A DNA stretch of 64,000 bases from assembly GCA_013396995.1 (NCBI GenBank), contig VWZP01007510.1:408857-472856 (forward strand), in the 5' to 3' direction. A program made the translations under genes and the position numbers. The notes under the pieces were generated by a model that was not told where the DNA came from, did no database searches, and was given only the letters and a program-made list of their open reading frames with translations. Every line of letters starts with the position of its first letter. The first letter of the stretch is position 1. This DNA is from Dicaeum eximium. Lineage: Eukaryota > Chordata > Aves > Passeriformes > Dicaeidae. This document shows, in pieces, positions 27,301 to 35,776 of this stretch.

Positions 27301-30300
27301 AATTGGATAAATCTTGAAGAGGTGGTCTCATTCCAAAAGTCCAACACACCTTTTTTTAAATTAATAAAACAACTTGTTTGGTCTACTGTCACATTCAATA
27401 CAGTGACCTGGCAGGAGCAGAAACAGTAACAAGTCTAGGGAACATTGTTCTTTTAAATAAAAAGGCTATAAACTTGTAATTAACTAGAAATCCATCCAAT
27501 TATAACATAAATACCCCTGAAAGAAATCTCACAGAAAACACACCCTAGCAAGCTCCTGCTTCCACTGTTGGAGAACTCAATACTTGTGCATCAATATGAA
27601 AACTGGGAGAAAAACTCCAGGAAAGACGCTGTAAACAGGCTAATAGCTCACAACAAGGAGTTCATCAATCACCTCTCAAGAATAGAAATCAGGTTTATTT
27701 GTTCCCTTGTTGATAAAAAAGTGGAATCAGGAAGATAACTGCCAGTAAATATCAGACTCCAGCTTTGTGTAGTTCCATTTCCAACAGTCACCAGAATCCC
27801 ATAAGGAAGTTCAAGGTAACAACATTTACTTTTTGAAACAAACAACCTATGTCAAGAAACAAAACAAAACAAACCCCAAAACCAGAATCAAATTCAAACT
27901 AAGATCTTTTCTACTCTCTCCTCATCAACAATATTAGGAGCTTCTTCCATTTAGTCTCATTGTCTTCAGGGGATTTGTACATTTCAGACAAAAAAATTTA
28001 ATGCACATTTAAAAAAAAAATTTGATGCACATGGAAGAACACAGCCTAATTTACTGTGCAACAAGCACAAGAAGTAAAAAATAGGAAAACTACTAAGCCA
28101 GTGGATAAATCCTGGAGAAAGCTGGTCCATTAAGGGAGGCACCATGGTATGCACTATCTGCAGAGCAAACCCACACACCTATGGCTGCCCTGATAACAGA
28201 ACAAAAAGATCACACAGACCTATCTCTCCCAAGAGACAACAACTATTTTTGGGTGCAGGTGAGGAGGTTTGGGATAGTGTTACAACAAAAAGCCAAGCTA
28301 AAAGCCATTTTTATCAGTATTCCCCTTTTACTTTTTCTCTGTTTATTGCAGGCTTGTGTTGTTTGCTGGCTTCCCAGTAGGGAAAGAAGAAGAGCTCAAA
28401 AATCCAATTCCAAATAAATTTTGTGCTTAAACCTCAGATGTGCTTATTAAAACAAGGACTAACAAACAAAAGCACGAGTTGACCCTTTTTGTCTTTGCCT
28501 TCCAACCCAGCACAATGATAAACAAAAAGGAGCTTCTGGACACACAAAAGCAAAGGGACTGTTAAAGGACAACACATGACACTGTCAATTTGCTGAAGGC
28601 TGCCCTTCCTCTGCTTGCCCCATCATTAGAGCTTTCCTGGCAGCAGCAATGAAAGCAGGTGGGACAGTGCTAAATAGTTTCCATACCCTTAAAATAGGCA
28701 ATGACAATCAAACACTGGCTATACTCAGCCCACTCCAACCAGTGGTCATACAATAACCTTGCTTTTAGTAGGAGTTCAAGGTCTAAAATTACGTAATTTT
28801 TTTTAATACAAAATGATTTGAAACTAGAAGTGGGACAGAGGTGACTTATGCTCAAGACATGGCCTATAGCATGTCCATAGACCTACCTGAGTTGCTACCA
28901 CGTGTTCTCCATAGTGCAGCATCACCTTCCCTTTGAGAACCACCTGCAGCTGCTCCATGGACAGCAAGGGGAGAGCACTGCCCAGCAACCGGTAGCACAT
29001 GTAACTGAGAGGGAACAAAGAACATCCCCTCAGGCTAAAGCACAGCAGTAATTCCACACACAGGGCTAAGACAGAGAGAAGTGCTGGGGCAGGGTACAGG
29101 AGCATGCAGGGAGATGAAGTCAAAACCTCTGGGTCAAGACAGAAGGGCAACATGGGAAACAACAAACAGTGTATGTTAAAACAAACCTCACAGGTCCTGA
29201 TTTCTCCTTTAATAGCCCATTCTCCACAACTTCATTCCAGAACAGTTCAAAGGCACCTTCCTTCAGTGCAACTTGTAGCAAATCAAACACTACACCAGGC
29301 AATTTCTTGTCTTCCTTCTCAGACTTGGCAGCACTTTTCAGAAGCTCTATAAGTCTGGAAGAAGAAATAAAACAATGTGAGAGATCTGACCTGAAAGGGA
29401 ATTGCTGAAGGCCAAATTCATCCTGCTGAAAGACACAGAACATTTCCCAAGAACTGCAGGCTGTGCCTCCTGGGAGAAATGACATAACTATAACGTGGGA
29501 AACTGCATAATAATTTACACCTAACCCTTAGCAGCACCTGCAGTGGCAAATACAAGCAGGAACCAGAATCACACCCACATTTCTCTCACTGATAGCCAAG
29601 AGGAAAATAACGTTCATTTAAACCTCCTTATTTAAGAACTTACCTGGAAATATTCTCCGTATTTACAACAGTAGGTGAGCCAAACAGCTTCTTCAGCTTT
29701 TTAGGTTTCAGAACACCAGGGAATCTCTGCATACCCACTAGCAAAAGGTGTAGGTTCTCTGGAGATGTGAAGGCTGAAGAGAGGTCACCTTGCAAGATGT
29801 CAAACAGGACCTCCTCAAACACAGTTTCAGGTACCTAGACAGAAACAAGAGTGAGAGCATGTAAGAAATATCTGAGGGCATTTTTCTAACTTGCAGAGAA
29901 ATAAGCACATTTAAGTATCTGCATTGGAGGACATTTTACTAAAAGCTTGCAGTGTTCTGGAAACTCTAGAAATAGTCTTTAGGGTGACACAATGAAAAAT
30001 AAATAATGGATGTGTCCATGACTGCCAGACAGTCTCAGGTGCTTAACCGTGGGGAGCAGGACAGTATGTTGTCATCAGACAGCAATTCTGGTCAACTGAC
30101 TCCAGCTGCAACTGTTCCCTTGCTGTCTGACTGCTCTGCCTGTACAGCCAGGCAACCCAGGGACAAGGAAACTCTCCGTTTTTATTTAACACTGCTAGTT
30201 TTCATGTCTACAAATAATATACACTTTAAAAAAGGGGAAATAAACTCTTTCTTTTATTACATGCTCAGAGTTCTTTACTCCTTGTCCCTACATCACTTCA

Positions 30301-33300
30301 TTCCCAATATCCCAAAACTCAACCTTAGACTCAGGTTTGGTGCATTAAAAAAGGTGGTTTGCTGTTCAGTTTTCAGCACAAATCTGTTCAAAAGAGCAGA
30401 TGGTCTAACACATAATCCAAGCAAGTGAAATGGGAAACAACAGGCTGTGGGATTGTCCACGATGAAGGCAAACTAAGCTAAACCAGAGCACCCTTCCCAG
30501 AACACAAGCATCTGCCCCCAGGCAATACAGGAACAGCTCCCACAGTTCACACTCACTCTTCTACATCGCCTAGAACTTCCAGCTATGAACAAACTCAAGG
30601 AAAATGTGACCCCAAAGCCAAGTCCTCTCTTCCTCCCGCCCCACCAACCCCCAGCCCCACAGGCTGTGCCCGTACCTCCGAGGTGATGTCAATGAGAGTT
30701 TTGCGCGGGAGATCTCTGAGGTGTGTTTGGTGATTTGTCAGCTGCTGGAGAAGCTGGATGCTCTCCAGCAGAGCCTTCCGGTCCTAGAAAGGAAAGATAA
30801 GCCACAACCAGAGGACATATATCAGAAATTAGCTGAAGGCTCAGGTAATAATCCACTCTTCAGATGTTTATGTCTAACTGTAATAAGAAACACACAATTG
30901 TTTCTTGATAGGTCACTCAGCTTTTTCCAAAATCATGTTTTCCAGCTGGATATGACAACAGATCCCTTCCTTCCAGGAGAGATAGGATCCTCCTGTACTA
31001 TTTGACACAGTTCCTACATTCTACTCAGGAACAGACATTAAAAAGGCACAGAGTCCATGGATGATGAAACAGAAGTGAACTGAACTTCACACTTCACTGC
31101 ATCAATCACCCAGCAACCCAGCCTTTCTCTGTCAATCCTCTTTCCCCACCAGAAGCCCCAGAACCAGAACTGACACACCTGACAGCAGCGTTACCTTCAC
31201 AAGCCGCCCAGACTGGAACAGAGCCATAACTCCAAAAAAGTTCCCAAAAGCAGCATTTCTCACAAGTTTCTGAAAGGCAAAAAAAAAAAAAAAAAGGTAA
31301 AAATCTACTTTCCTTAGAGGCTAGATTTCACATGATCAGAGGAGCAAGAGGCAGGAAGATCCAGCCTTGAACACCCCACCATGGGAAGAGAACACACTGA
31401 AAAGCAACCCCCTGCGCAATGTTTAAGAACTGTCCTAGAGTACCTCTTCATCACACTGACAAATCTCACCTAACACAGGGCCAGATGACAATGTCATCAA
31501 CTGCCAATTTCTAGAAATATTTGTTATTTCATTATAGTCATTTGCTTCAACAAGAACCCCAAAACTGCAGTATACACCAAGACTTCAAAGAATACAGAAC
31601 AATTAATTTAAAGTGTCAGTTGGCTAATGTTGCCATGAGCTGACTTACTTTTTTCACTTTTTCCAGGTTGTGTTTTTCTTTTATCTGTTCCAAAACGCTG
31701 CACAGTGGAATTTCCTCAAAAGCCTGCAAAACCTGAGGAGAGAGATGGAATAGCTGTTTCCAGTTCCTCCATTTCATGACATTGTCTTGGGTTAAGCTAA
31801 AATAGAGCTGAAGAGTTGCTCAGCACAGCAGCAGATGTGCTGCTTTATCAGGCCAGGATAGAGACAACTAGATCAGTAAAGATGCACAGAACAGGCAGTA
31901 GGCTGGGAGAACTGGGGTTGTGCAGCTTGGAGAAGGCTCCAGGGAAATCTTAAGTTTCTTCCAGTGCTTAAAGAGGCTCAAAGAAAGCTGCAGAGGCACT
32001 CTGGAGTCCCAGAGTGCCAGGACAAGGAGGAATGACTTCACATTGACAGAAGATCAATTTAGGTTATATATTAGGAAAAAATCATTCCCTGGGAGGGTGG
32101 AGAAGCCCTGGAAAAGGTTGCCCAGAGCAGCTGTGGCTGCCCCATCCCTGGAAATGTTCAAGGCCAGGCTGGATGGGACTTGGAGCAACCTGGTCTAGAG
32201 GAAGGTGTCCCTGCCCATGGCAGGGGGTGGAACGAGATGATTTTAAGGTCCCATCCAACCCAAACCATTCTAGCATTCTATGCAAACACAAATATTCCTG
32301 CTGATATTCCAGGGTTTTTCCCTGTATGTGTCAGAATAATAATGAGAACATTTTGCTGAAACTGCCTGACCCTGTAACAGAGGTAATCAAACTTTTCATC
32401 ATGGGCACAGCCCTGATCAAAGTGGGAAACACAAAGGCTCTTCTGCTTTTTCAAATTCTCAGGTGAGATGAGGTCACACACCACTGGTGATACCAACTGC
32501 TGTGAGTCTTTGCTGTGTTACAAATTCAACAACTGTGGAGGAAAAAAATTCTGAAAGGTTTGTTAAAGGGTTACCTTTACGGATATCCCACATCTACCAA
32601 CCAAGAGCAAGAGAGTTTTAAGAAGCAGTAATAGTACTAAATGTAGAATAATTGAAAACTTGGTCAAAGTTTGTAAATCAAGGATGGTCCTTGAAGCAGG
32701 ACTGAATTTTGTAGTATGAATGCGATATTAGTATAGGTCATAACTTTATAAGAGTTTCTAAAGCAGAGTAGCATCATTTAAAACCACTGGTTACTGTGAG
32801 AACCTTCCCTCCCATGTGCACCCAGGAGCAGCCAGAAGGGAGTCCTCCATCCTTCCACAGAGAGCAAAAGAGACCCCAAGCATGGACAGAGGCTGCGGAC
32901 GGTTCTGATCCGCGCTGGGAAACACTGACCTGCGCCAAGGCCAAGCTGAAGCCAGGGCGGGCGGCCTCGCGGGTGGCTCCCAGTCCCTCCACCAGCCGCT
33001 TCAGGGTGTACTTGAGCTCATCGTCCTGCAAGAGAGACCGAGCTGGGCGGTGCCCGGGCTGCTCCGAGCGCGGCCCGGCCGCCAGACCCCGCGCCCGGCC
33101 CGCGGCCCGTCCGCACTGACGTTCCCAAACGGGAGCGGAGGGATGAGCCGTGTGACCCACTGCCCGCCCGCACCCACCGGCGCCCGCCTCACCTTCTTCC
33201 CCTCCCGCAAATGCCGCAGGAGGCTCTCAGTGGCCGCCAGCCGCACCTCCTGCTCCGGCTTAGCGATGTCCCAGAAGAAGTCGAGGAAGGCGCGGCCCTG

Positions 33301-33390
33301 CCGCAGCACCCCGCGGGGGTCGGTCACCGCCGCGCCGCCGCCCCGCTGCTCCATCCCCTCCATCTGCTCCATCTGCTCCATCCCCGCCAT
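12317..33390 (-). CDS. MYBBP1A: MYBBP1A, Myb-binding protein 1A (spliced; 23 supported coding exons, C-terminal end unresolved)
   Basis: Nucleolar HEAT/ARM-type protein of the Pol5/MYBBP1A family. Members bind MYB, act in rRNA transcription and processing (including the B-WICH complex), and link nucleolar stress to p53. Twenty-three exons on the minus strand, with AG/GT borders and matching phases, give 1,032 codons. Diagnostic segments in order: EFLDFFWDIAKPEQE-like start (here FLDFFWDIAKPEQEVRLAAT), FGVMALFQSGRLVK, CYRLLGSALPLL, GEHVVATQ, DDPERQLAV, RLRKWIMHRLV, WVEVMVEILLSLLAQPS, an acidic stretch DEEGSEDSSDEDSTNSEDEE, LDDEAMMALDKNISALFAEQ, a basic RIRKEKILRRDFKAK, and FLSKRNSPLT. These match the order in the human protein. 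Introns hold three CR1 copies. The lysine-rich C-terminal tail typical of the family was not found, so the 3' end is open. It is divergently arranged with EIF4H, 3.2 kb between start codons. Confidence 0.95.
12795..12995 (+). repeat. CR1 LINE fragment
   Basis: Contains the avian CR1 3' region text 'ttgcaccaggggaggttta', 'aaaaacctcttcactgaaag' and 'ggcactggcacaggcttctc'. Diverged and truncated at the 3' end. Lies in the MYBBP1A intron between exons 22 and 23, antisense to the gene. Confidence 0.85.
13911..14042 (-). CDS. MYBBP1A: MYBBP1A coding exon 22
   Basis: 44 codons, phase 0. Encodes VADVYQQALTQFLSKRNSPL and TCSMFHDLFKRFP, matching human 'VTRVYSTALSSFLTKRNSPLTVPMFLSLFSRHP'. Confidence 0.94.
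15502..15607 (-). CDS. MYBBP1A: MYBBP1A coding exon 21
   Basis: 106 nt, ends in phase 0. Encodes SASLYLLKVLKGNTSS, matching human 'NASLYLLRVLKGNTAE', then a polar linker. Confidence 0.94.
16816..16950 (-). CDS. MYBBP1A: MYBBP1A coding exon 20
   Basis: 135 nt. Encodes LCRNKQYCKRVASLQEDVHA, VQRLVKKACKHTDSAVALYY and F, matching human 'LCRARRYCHDL...DSPTALYHF'. Confidence 0.93.
17792..17949 (-). CDS. MYBBP1A: MYBBP1A coding exon 19
   Basis: 158 nt. Encodes VLDLIDVFLVKQAENPLVF, IIEPLLQLIEQCMSSDSDKQ and DFLQKTASIFK, matching human 'VLDLVEVLVTKQPENALVLELLEPLL'. Confidence 0.94.
18937..19101 (-). CDS. MYBBP1A: MYBBP1A coding exon 18
   Basis: 55 codons, phase 0. Encodes ELDDEAMMALDKNISALFAE and then a charged helix with KRIQAKKDEKDRIRKEK and LRRDFKAK, matching the human block with 'EAMMALDQSLASLFAEQK' and 'LRRDFQIR'. 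The acceptor is purine-rich (AAACAAAAG) and weak. Confidence 0.93.
19785..19910 (-). CDS. MYBBP1A: MYBBP1A coding exon 17 (acidic region)
   Basis: 42 codons, phase 0. The first ~27 residues are almost entirely D, E and S, then NFRNQLMKVLQAGKTL (human 'GFREQLMTVLQAGKAL'). Acidic tracts of this kind are typical of nucleolar proteins. Confidence 0.94.
20533..20622 (-). CDS. MYBBP1A: MYBBP1A coding exon 16
   Basis: 30 codons, phase 0. Encodes VFDPNQEQNEESAVVVTEES. This is the start of the acidic linker (human 'VLNPETSEDENDRVVVTDDS'). Confidence 0.9.
21337..21488 (-). CDS. MYBBP1A: MYBBP1A coding exon 15
   Basis: 152 nt. Encodes EPGWVEVMVEILLSLLAQPS, SKSVFAWICPSLTKRGLQL and ILD. Near-identical to human 'PPWVEVLVEILLALLAQPS...TPRALQLILD'. 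Confidence 0.95.
22515..22602 (-). CDS. MYBBP1A: MYBBP1A coding exon 14
   Basis: 88 nt, phase 0 start, one base left over. Encodes NQSETVDVLSDLLNCTERAF and SKEAKKKN. Similarity to human here is lower, but phases on both sides fit. Confidence 0.85.
23030..23138 (-). CDS. MYBBP1A: MYBBP1A coding exon 13
   Basis: 109 nt, ends in phase 0. Encodes a lysine run NLQKKKNKSDSAK and then SAFQQLLLSVAIHLFK, matching human 'AAFQHLLLLVGIHLLK'. Confidence 0.93.
23785..23988 (-). CDS. MYBBP1A: MYBBP1A coding exon 12
   Basis: 204 nt. Encodes LLQTLNTLPVLGDAAEAA, VTADGKLWIFLLAEYANKLL and AVKPFTEEQRDIWER. Corresponds to human 'LLQTLSTQFK...TPFTAQQRQAWDR'. Confidence 0.93.
24689..24814 (-). CDS. MYBBP1A: MYBBP1A coding exon 11
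   Basis: 126 nt. Encodes RFCFFHAFFVAKKKNSQIAE and NERDRVETENYFFG, matching human 'ARFCLFHSFFVTKK'. Confidence 0.93.
25400..25507 (-). CDS. MYBBP1A: MYBBP1A coding exon 10
   Basis: 108 nt, two bases from the previous exon complete the first codon. Encodes ARLRKWIMHRLVNITESA, the counterpart of human 'FRLRKWIIFRLVSIVDS'. Confidence 0.93.
26136..26425 (-). CDS. MYBBP1A: MYBBP1A coding exon 9 (largest)
   Basis: 290 nt. Encodes LPQGFKFAAEMEGYIDTFL, DDPERQLAVMIGFSTLTNQG, RVVRHLQAVALQKYICWL and LRPDLDCCLDFSS, all collinear with the human protein. The intron upstream in transcription (to exon 8) is 2.5 kb and carries a CR1 fragment. Confidence 0.95.
26494..26642 (-). repeat. CR1 LINE 3' end
   Basis: Begins with the reverse-oriented CR1 terminus 'tcatagaatcacagaatgg' and runs through 'ttggaagggacctcaaagct', 'ctgccatgggcc' and 'gctccaagccctgtccaacc'. 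Lies in the MYBBP1A intron between exons 8 and 9, in sense with the gene. Confidence 0.92.
28887..29004 (-). CDS. MYBBP1A: MYBBP1A coding exon 8
   Basis: 118 nt. Encodes SYMCYRLLGSALPLLSMEQL and VMLHYGEHVVATQ, a close match to human 'SYLCFRLLGAALPLLTKEQL...IRHYGEHV'. Ends in phase 0. Confidence 0.95.
29187..29354 (-). CDS. MYBBP1A: MYBBP1A coding exon 7
   Basis: 168 nt. Encodes KKLPGVVFDLLQVALKEGAF and FWNEVVENGLLKEKSGPV, matching human 'RKLPAIALDLLRLALKED...FWKEVVEQGLLK'. The donor GTTTGT is weak but consistent with the phase of the next exon. Confidence 0.93.
29644..29834 (-). CDS. MYBBP1A: MYBBP1A coding exon 6
   Basis: 191 nt, starts in phase 0 and ends two bases into a codon. Encodes VPETVFEEVLFDILQGDLSS and LKKLFGSPTVVNTENIS. 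Helical-repeat region. Confidence 0.92.
30676..30783 (-). CDS. MYBBP1A: MYBBP1A coding exon 5
   Basis: 36 codons, phase 0. Encodes SIQLLQQLTNHQTHL and LPRKTLIDITSE, collinear with human 'SVKLLQALAQYQNHLQEQPRKALVDILSE'. Confidence 0.93.
31195..31269 (-). CDS. MYBBP1A: MYBBP1A coding exon 4
   Basis: 25 codons, phase 0. Encodes FGNFFGVMALFQSGRLVK, nearly the human block FGVLALFQSGRLVK. Acceptor CCTTTCAG, donor GTAACG. Confidence 0.94.
31649..31732 (-). CDS. MYBBP1A: MYBBP1A coding exon 3
   Basis: 28 codons, phase 0 at both ends. Encodes VLQAFEEIPLCSVLEQIKEK and ends in KVKK. Corresponds to human 'LLQSFEDLPLCSILQQIQEK'. A CR1 copy lies in the intron between this exon and exon 2. Confidence 0.93.
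31900..32282 (+). repeat. CR1 LINE 3' end (~380 bp)
   Basis: Long 3' segment of an avian CR1 with 'cagcttggagaaggctcc', 'gctgtggctgccccatccct', 'gagcaacctggtctag' and a final 'ccattctagcattctatg'. Lies in the MYBBP1A intron between exons 2 and 3, antisense to the gene. Confidence 0.93.
32930..33025 (-). CDS. MYBBP1A: MYBBP1A coding exon 2
   Basis: 32 codons, phase 0 at both ends, acceptor CTTGCAG and donor GTCAGTG. Encodes DDELKYTLKRLVEGLGATRE and then a PGFSLALAQ end, matching the human 'MKYALKRLITGLGVGRETAR' block. Confidence 0.93.
33193..33390 (-). CDS. MYBBP1A: MYBBP1A coding exon 1 (start codon)
   Basis: 66 codons, phase 0 at the donor (AAG|GTGAGG). The start ATG has a good context (GGCGGC-ATG-G). 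The N-terminus is a short MEQ/MEG repeat (M1, M4, M7, M10, M14), so initiation could occur at several in-frame ATGs. It is followed by FLDFFWDIAKPEQE, the strongest family signature in the gene. Confidence 0.95.
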
Positions 33391-33500
33391 GCCGCCACCG
33401 CTGCCGCACGTGGGGCCGCCCGCCCGCTCCGCCTCTTCCGGGGCAGCGCGGGACGGGCTCGGCCGCTGTGTGAGCCGCTCTCCTCAGTGCCCACGGTACC
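33391..33500 (-). promoter_or_regulatory. MYBBP1A CpG-rich promoter/5' UTR with E-box and ETS-like site
   Basis: GC- and CpG-rich DNA directly upstream of the MYBBP1A start, part of a CpG-rich block from about 32,890. A perfect CACGTG E-box lies at 33407-33412, 17 bases from the ATG, and a CCGGAAG ETS-type motif on the minus strand at 33435-33441. No TATA box is seen on the minus strand. E-boxes of this type are common in MYC-regulated ribosome-biogenesis genes, but regulation by MYC here is inference. Confidence 0.6.
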
Positions 33501-33525
33501 TCAGTCCAGCTCCTCTCATGGCCGG

Positions 33526-33886
33526 GCCTCAGCGCCTCCCGGCCCCTCAGCCTCGCTCCCCTCAGCGCCTCCCGGCCCTTCAGCCCCGCTCCCCTCAGCG
33601 CCTCCCGTTCCTCCAGCCCCGCTCCCCTCAGCGCCTCCCGGCCCCTCAGCCCCGCTCCCCTCAGCGCCCCCCGTTCCTCCANCTCCCCTCAGCGCCTCCC
33701 GGCCCCTCAGCGCCTCCCGTTCCTCCAGCCCCGCTCCCCTCAGCGCCTCCCGGCCCCTCAGCGCCTCCCGTTCCTCCAGCCCCGCTCCCCTCAGCGCCTC
33801 CCGGCCCCTCAGCGCCTCCCGTTCCTCCAGCCTCGCTCCCCTCAGCGCCTCCCGGCCCCTCAGCGCCTCCCGTTCCTCCAGCCCCA
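33526..33886. repeat. GC-rich minisatellite, 33-bp and 51-bp units
   Basis: Repeats built on 'cgctcccctcagcgcctccc'. The first part runs as ~33-bp units. The second part is a 51-bp unit (33 plus an extra 18-bp 'cagcgcctcccggcccct') repeated about three times. All lengths are multiples of three, so long artificial ORFs exist on both strands. A single N at 33682 sits inside, where the unit type changes. The complementary strand is strongly G-rich. Confidence 0.9.
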
Positions 33887-34612
33887 CGCCTGTCCCCTCA
33901 AACGCCGCTCCCCCCATGGCCGCTCTTCACACCACGATCTCTCAGCCCCTCATCCCACAAAATCGGATCGCTTGCCCGCTGTGCCACAAGCCAATGTGAC
34001 AGACACGTTGATGGATTACTTCAGAGTTGCACGAGCCGCGGTGCTCTGCGGTGTTCCACAAATCCAGCACACCCCACCGAGCTTTTCAAACCTTTTTTAT
34101 ACTCAGAAGTTCAGAGTTAGTAACTTTCCAAGTACTGCCCAACTATCGGGATTAATTAGTAATTTACAAGTTGCATAACCTCAGCTAATTTCTACACATG
34201 CTGAGGGGAAGGATCTTCACAGCGTCTTTAGAATTATAATAAACATAGATCAGCTATAGGATACACAGACCTTGAGTCCTTTGCTAAGTTAGCAAAGTAT
34301 ACACAGATGTACACCAAAATCCGAATTTACTACATCCTTAATGCTCATTAGTTCCAGGATGTCCTTGAGTAAGGGATGGTGACTTCTGCCTGCCCCACAG
34401 GTTAGGTCTCCTTTCTTGCTAAAAGTACGCAAAGATCTTACATCAAAGAACGTTACTACTTAAGATAACCTTGACATATTCCACATTTTTCAACAGCTTG
34501 GCTCCCCTCACCGCCACATTCCCTCCCTGACCCCCAGCCCTGCTCCTCCGCAGGACTCATTCGTCCCTCCTCTGCTCCAAGGGCTGCTGGGCTTCCCTCA
34601 CCCGGTTCGCAT
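33887..34612. other. Intergenic spacer between the two minisatellites
   Basis: AT-richer single-copy-looking DNA between the arrays. I see no coding region, RNA gene or recognised repeat. Confidence 0.5.
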
Positions 34613-35776
34613 CTCTGGAGAGAGGCTTGGATCCAGGCTGGATCTCTGGAGAGAGGCTTGGATCCAGGCTGGATCTCTGGAGAGAGGCTTGGAGCCAGGC
34701 CGGATCTCTGGAGAGAGGCTTGGAGCCAGGCTGGATCTCTGGAGAGAAGCTTGGGCCCAGGCCGGATCTCTGGAGAGAGGCTTGGGCCCAGGCTGGATCT
34801 CTGGAGAGAAGCTTCGATCCAGGNAACAGAGGCTTGGATCCAGGCTGGATCTCTGAACAGAGGCTTGGATCCAGGCTGGATCTCTGAACAGAGGCTTGGA
34901 TCCAGGCTGGATCTCTGAACAGAGGCTTGGATCCAGGCTGGATCTCTGAACAGAGGCTTGGATCCAGGCTGGATCTCTGAACAGAGGCTTGGATCCAGGC
35001 TGGATCTCTGAACAGAGGCTTGGATCCAGGCTGGATCTCTGAACAGAGGCTTGGATCCAGGCTGGATCTCTGAACAGAGGCTTGGATCCAGGCTGGATCT
35101 CTGAACAGAGGCTTGGATCCAGGCTGGATCTCTGAACAGAGGCTTGGATCCAGGCTGGATCTCTGAACAGAGGCTTGGATCCAGGCTGGATCTCTGAACA
35201 GAGGCTTGGATCCAGGCTGGATCTCTGAACAGAGGCTTGGATCCAGGCTGGATCTCTGAACAGAGGCTTGGATCCAGGCTGGATCTCTGAACAGAGGCTT
35301 GGATCCAGGCTGGATCTCTGAACAGAGGCTTGGATCCAGGCTGGATCTCTGAACAGAGGCTTGGATCCAGGCTGGATCTCTGAACAGAGGCTTGGATCCA
35401 GGCTGGATCTCTGAACAGAGGCTTGGATCCAGGCTGGATCTCTGAACAGAGGCTTGGATCCAGGCTGGATCTCTGAACAGAGGCTTGGATCCAGGCTGGA
35501 TCTCTGAACAGAGGCTTGGATCCAGGCTGGATCTCTGAACAGAGGCTTGGATCCAGGCTGGATCTCTGAACAGAGGCTTGGATCCAGGCTGGATCTCTGA
35601 ACAGAGGCTTGGATCCAGGCTGGATCTCTGAACAGAGGCTTGGATCCAGGCTGGATCTCTGAACAGAGGCTTGGATCCAGGCTGGATCTCTGAACAGAGG
35701 CTTGGATCCAGGCTGGATCTCTGAACAGAGGCTTGGATCCAGGCTGGATCTCTGGACAGAGGCTTGGAGCCAGGCT
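34613..35776. repeat. 31-bp minisatellite, ~37 copies
   Basis: Unit of 31 bp, within which 'ggatccaggctggatctctg' is followed by 'aacagaggctt'. The right two thirds (34825-35750) are almost identical copies. The left part (34613-34820) uses variants with 'ctctggagagaggcttgg' and 'gagcc' or 'gggcc' for 'gatcc'. Each unit contains GATCCAG-G-CTGGATC and CTCTG-AA-CAGAG, two dyad symmetries. No stop codon occurs in any minus-strand frame, giving spurious ORFs of over 400 codons. A single N at 34824 marks the variant/uniform boundary. Confidence 0.97.

Noticed and set aside
33050..34120. 356- and 262-codon plus-strand ORFs rich in P, S and A
   Set aside because: They run through MYBBP1A exon 1 on the other strand and the 33/51-bp array. 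Unit lengths divisible by three keep the frame open, and there is no family match.
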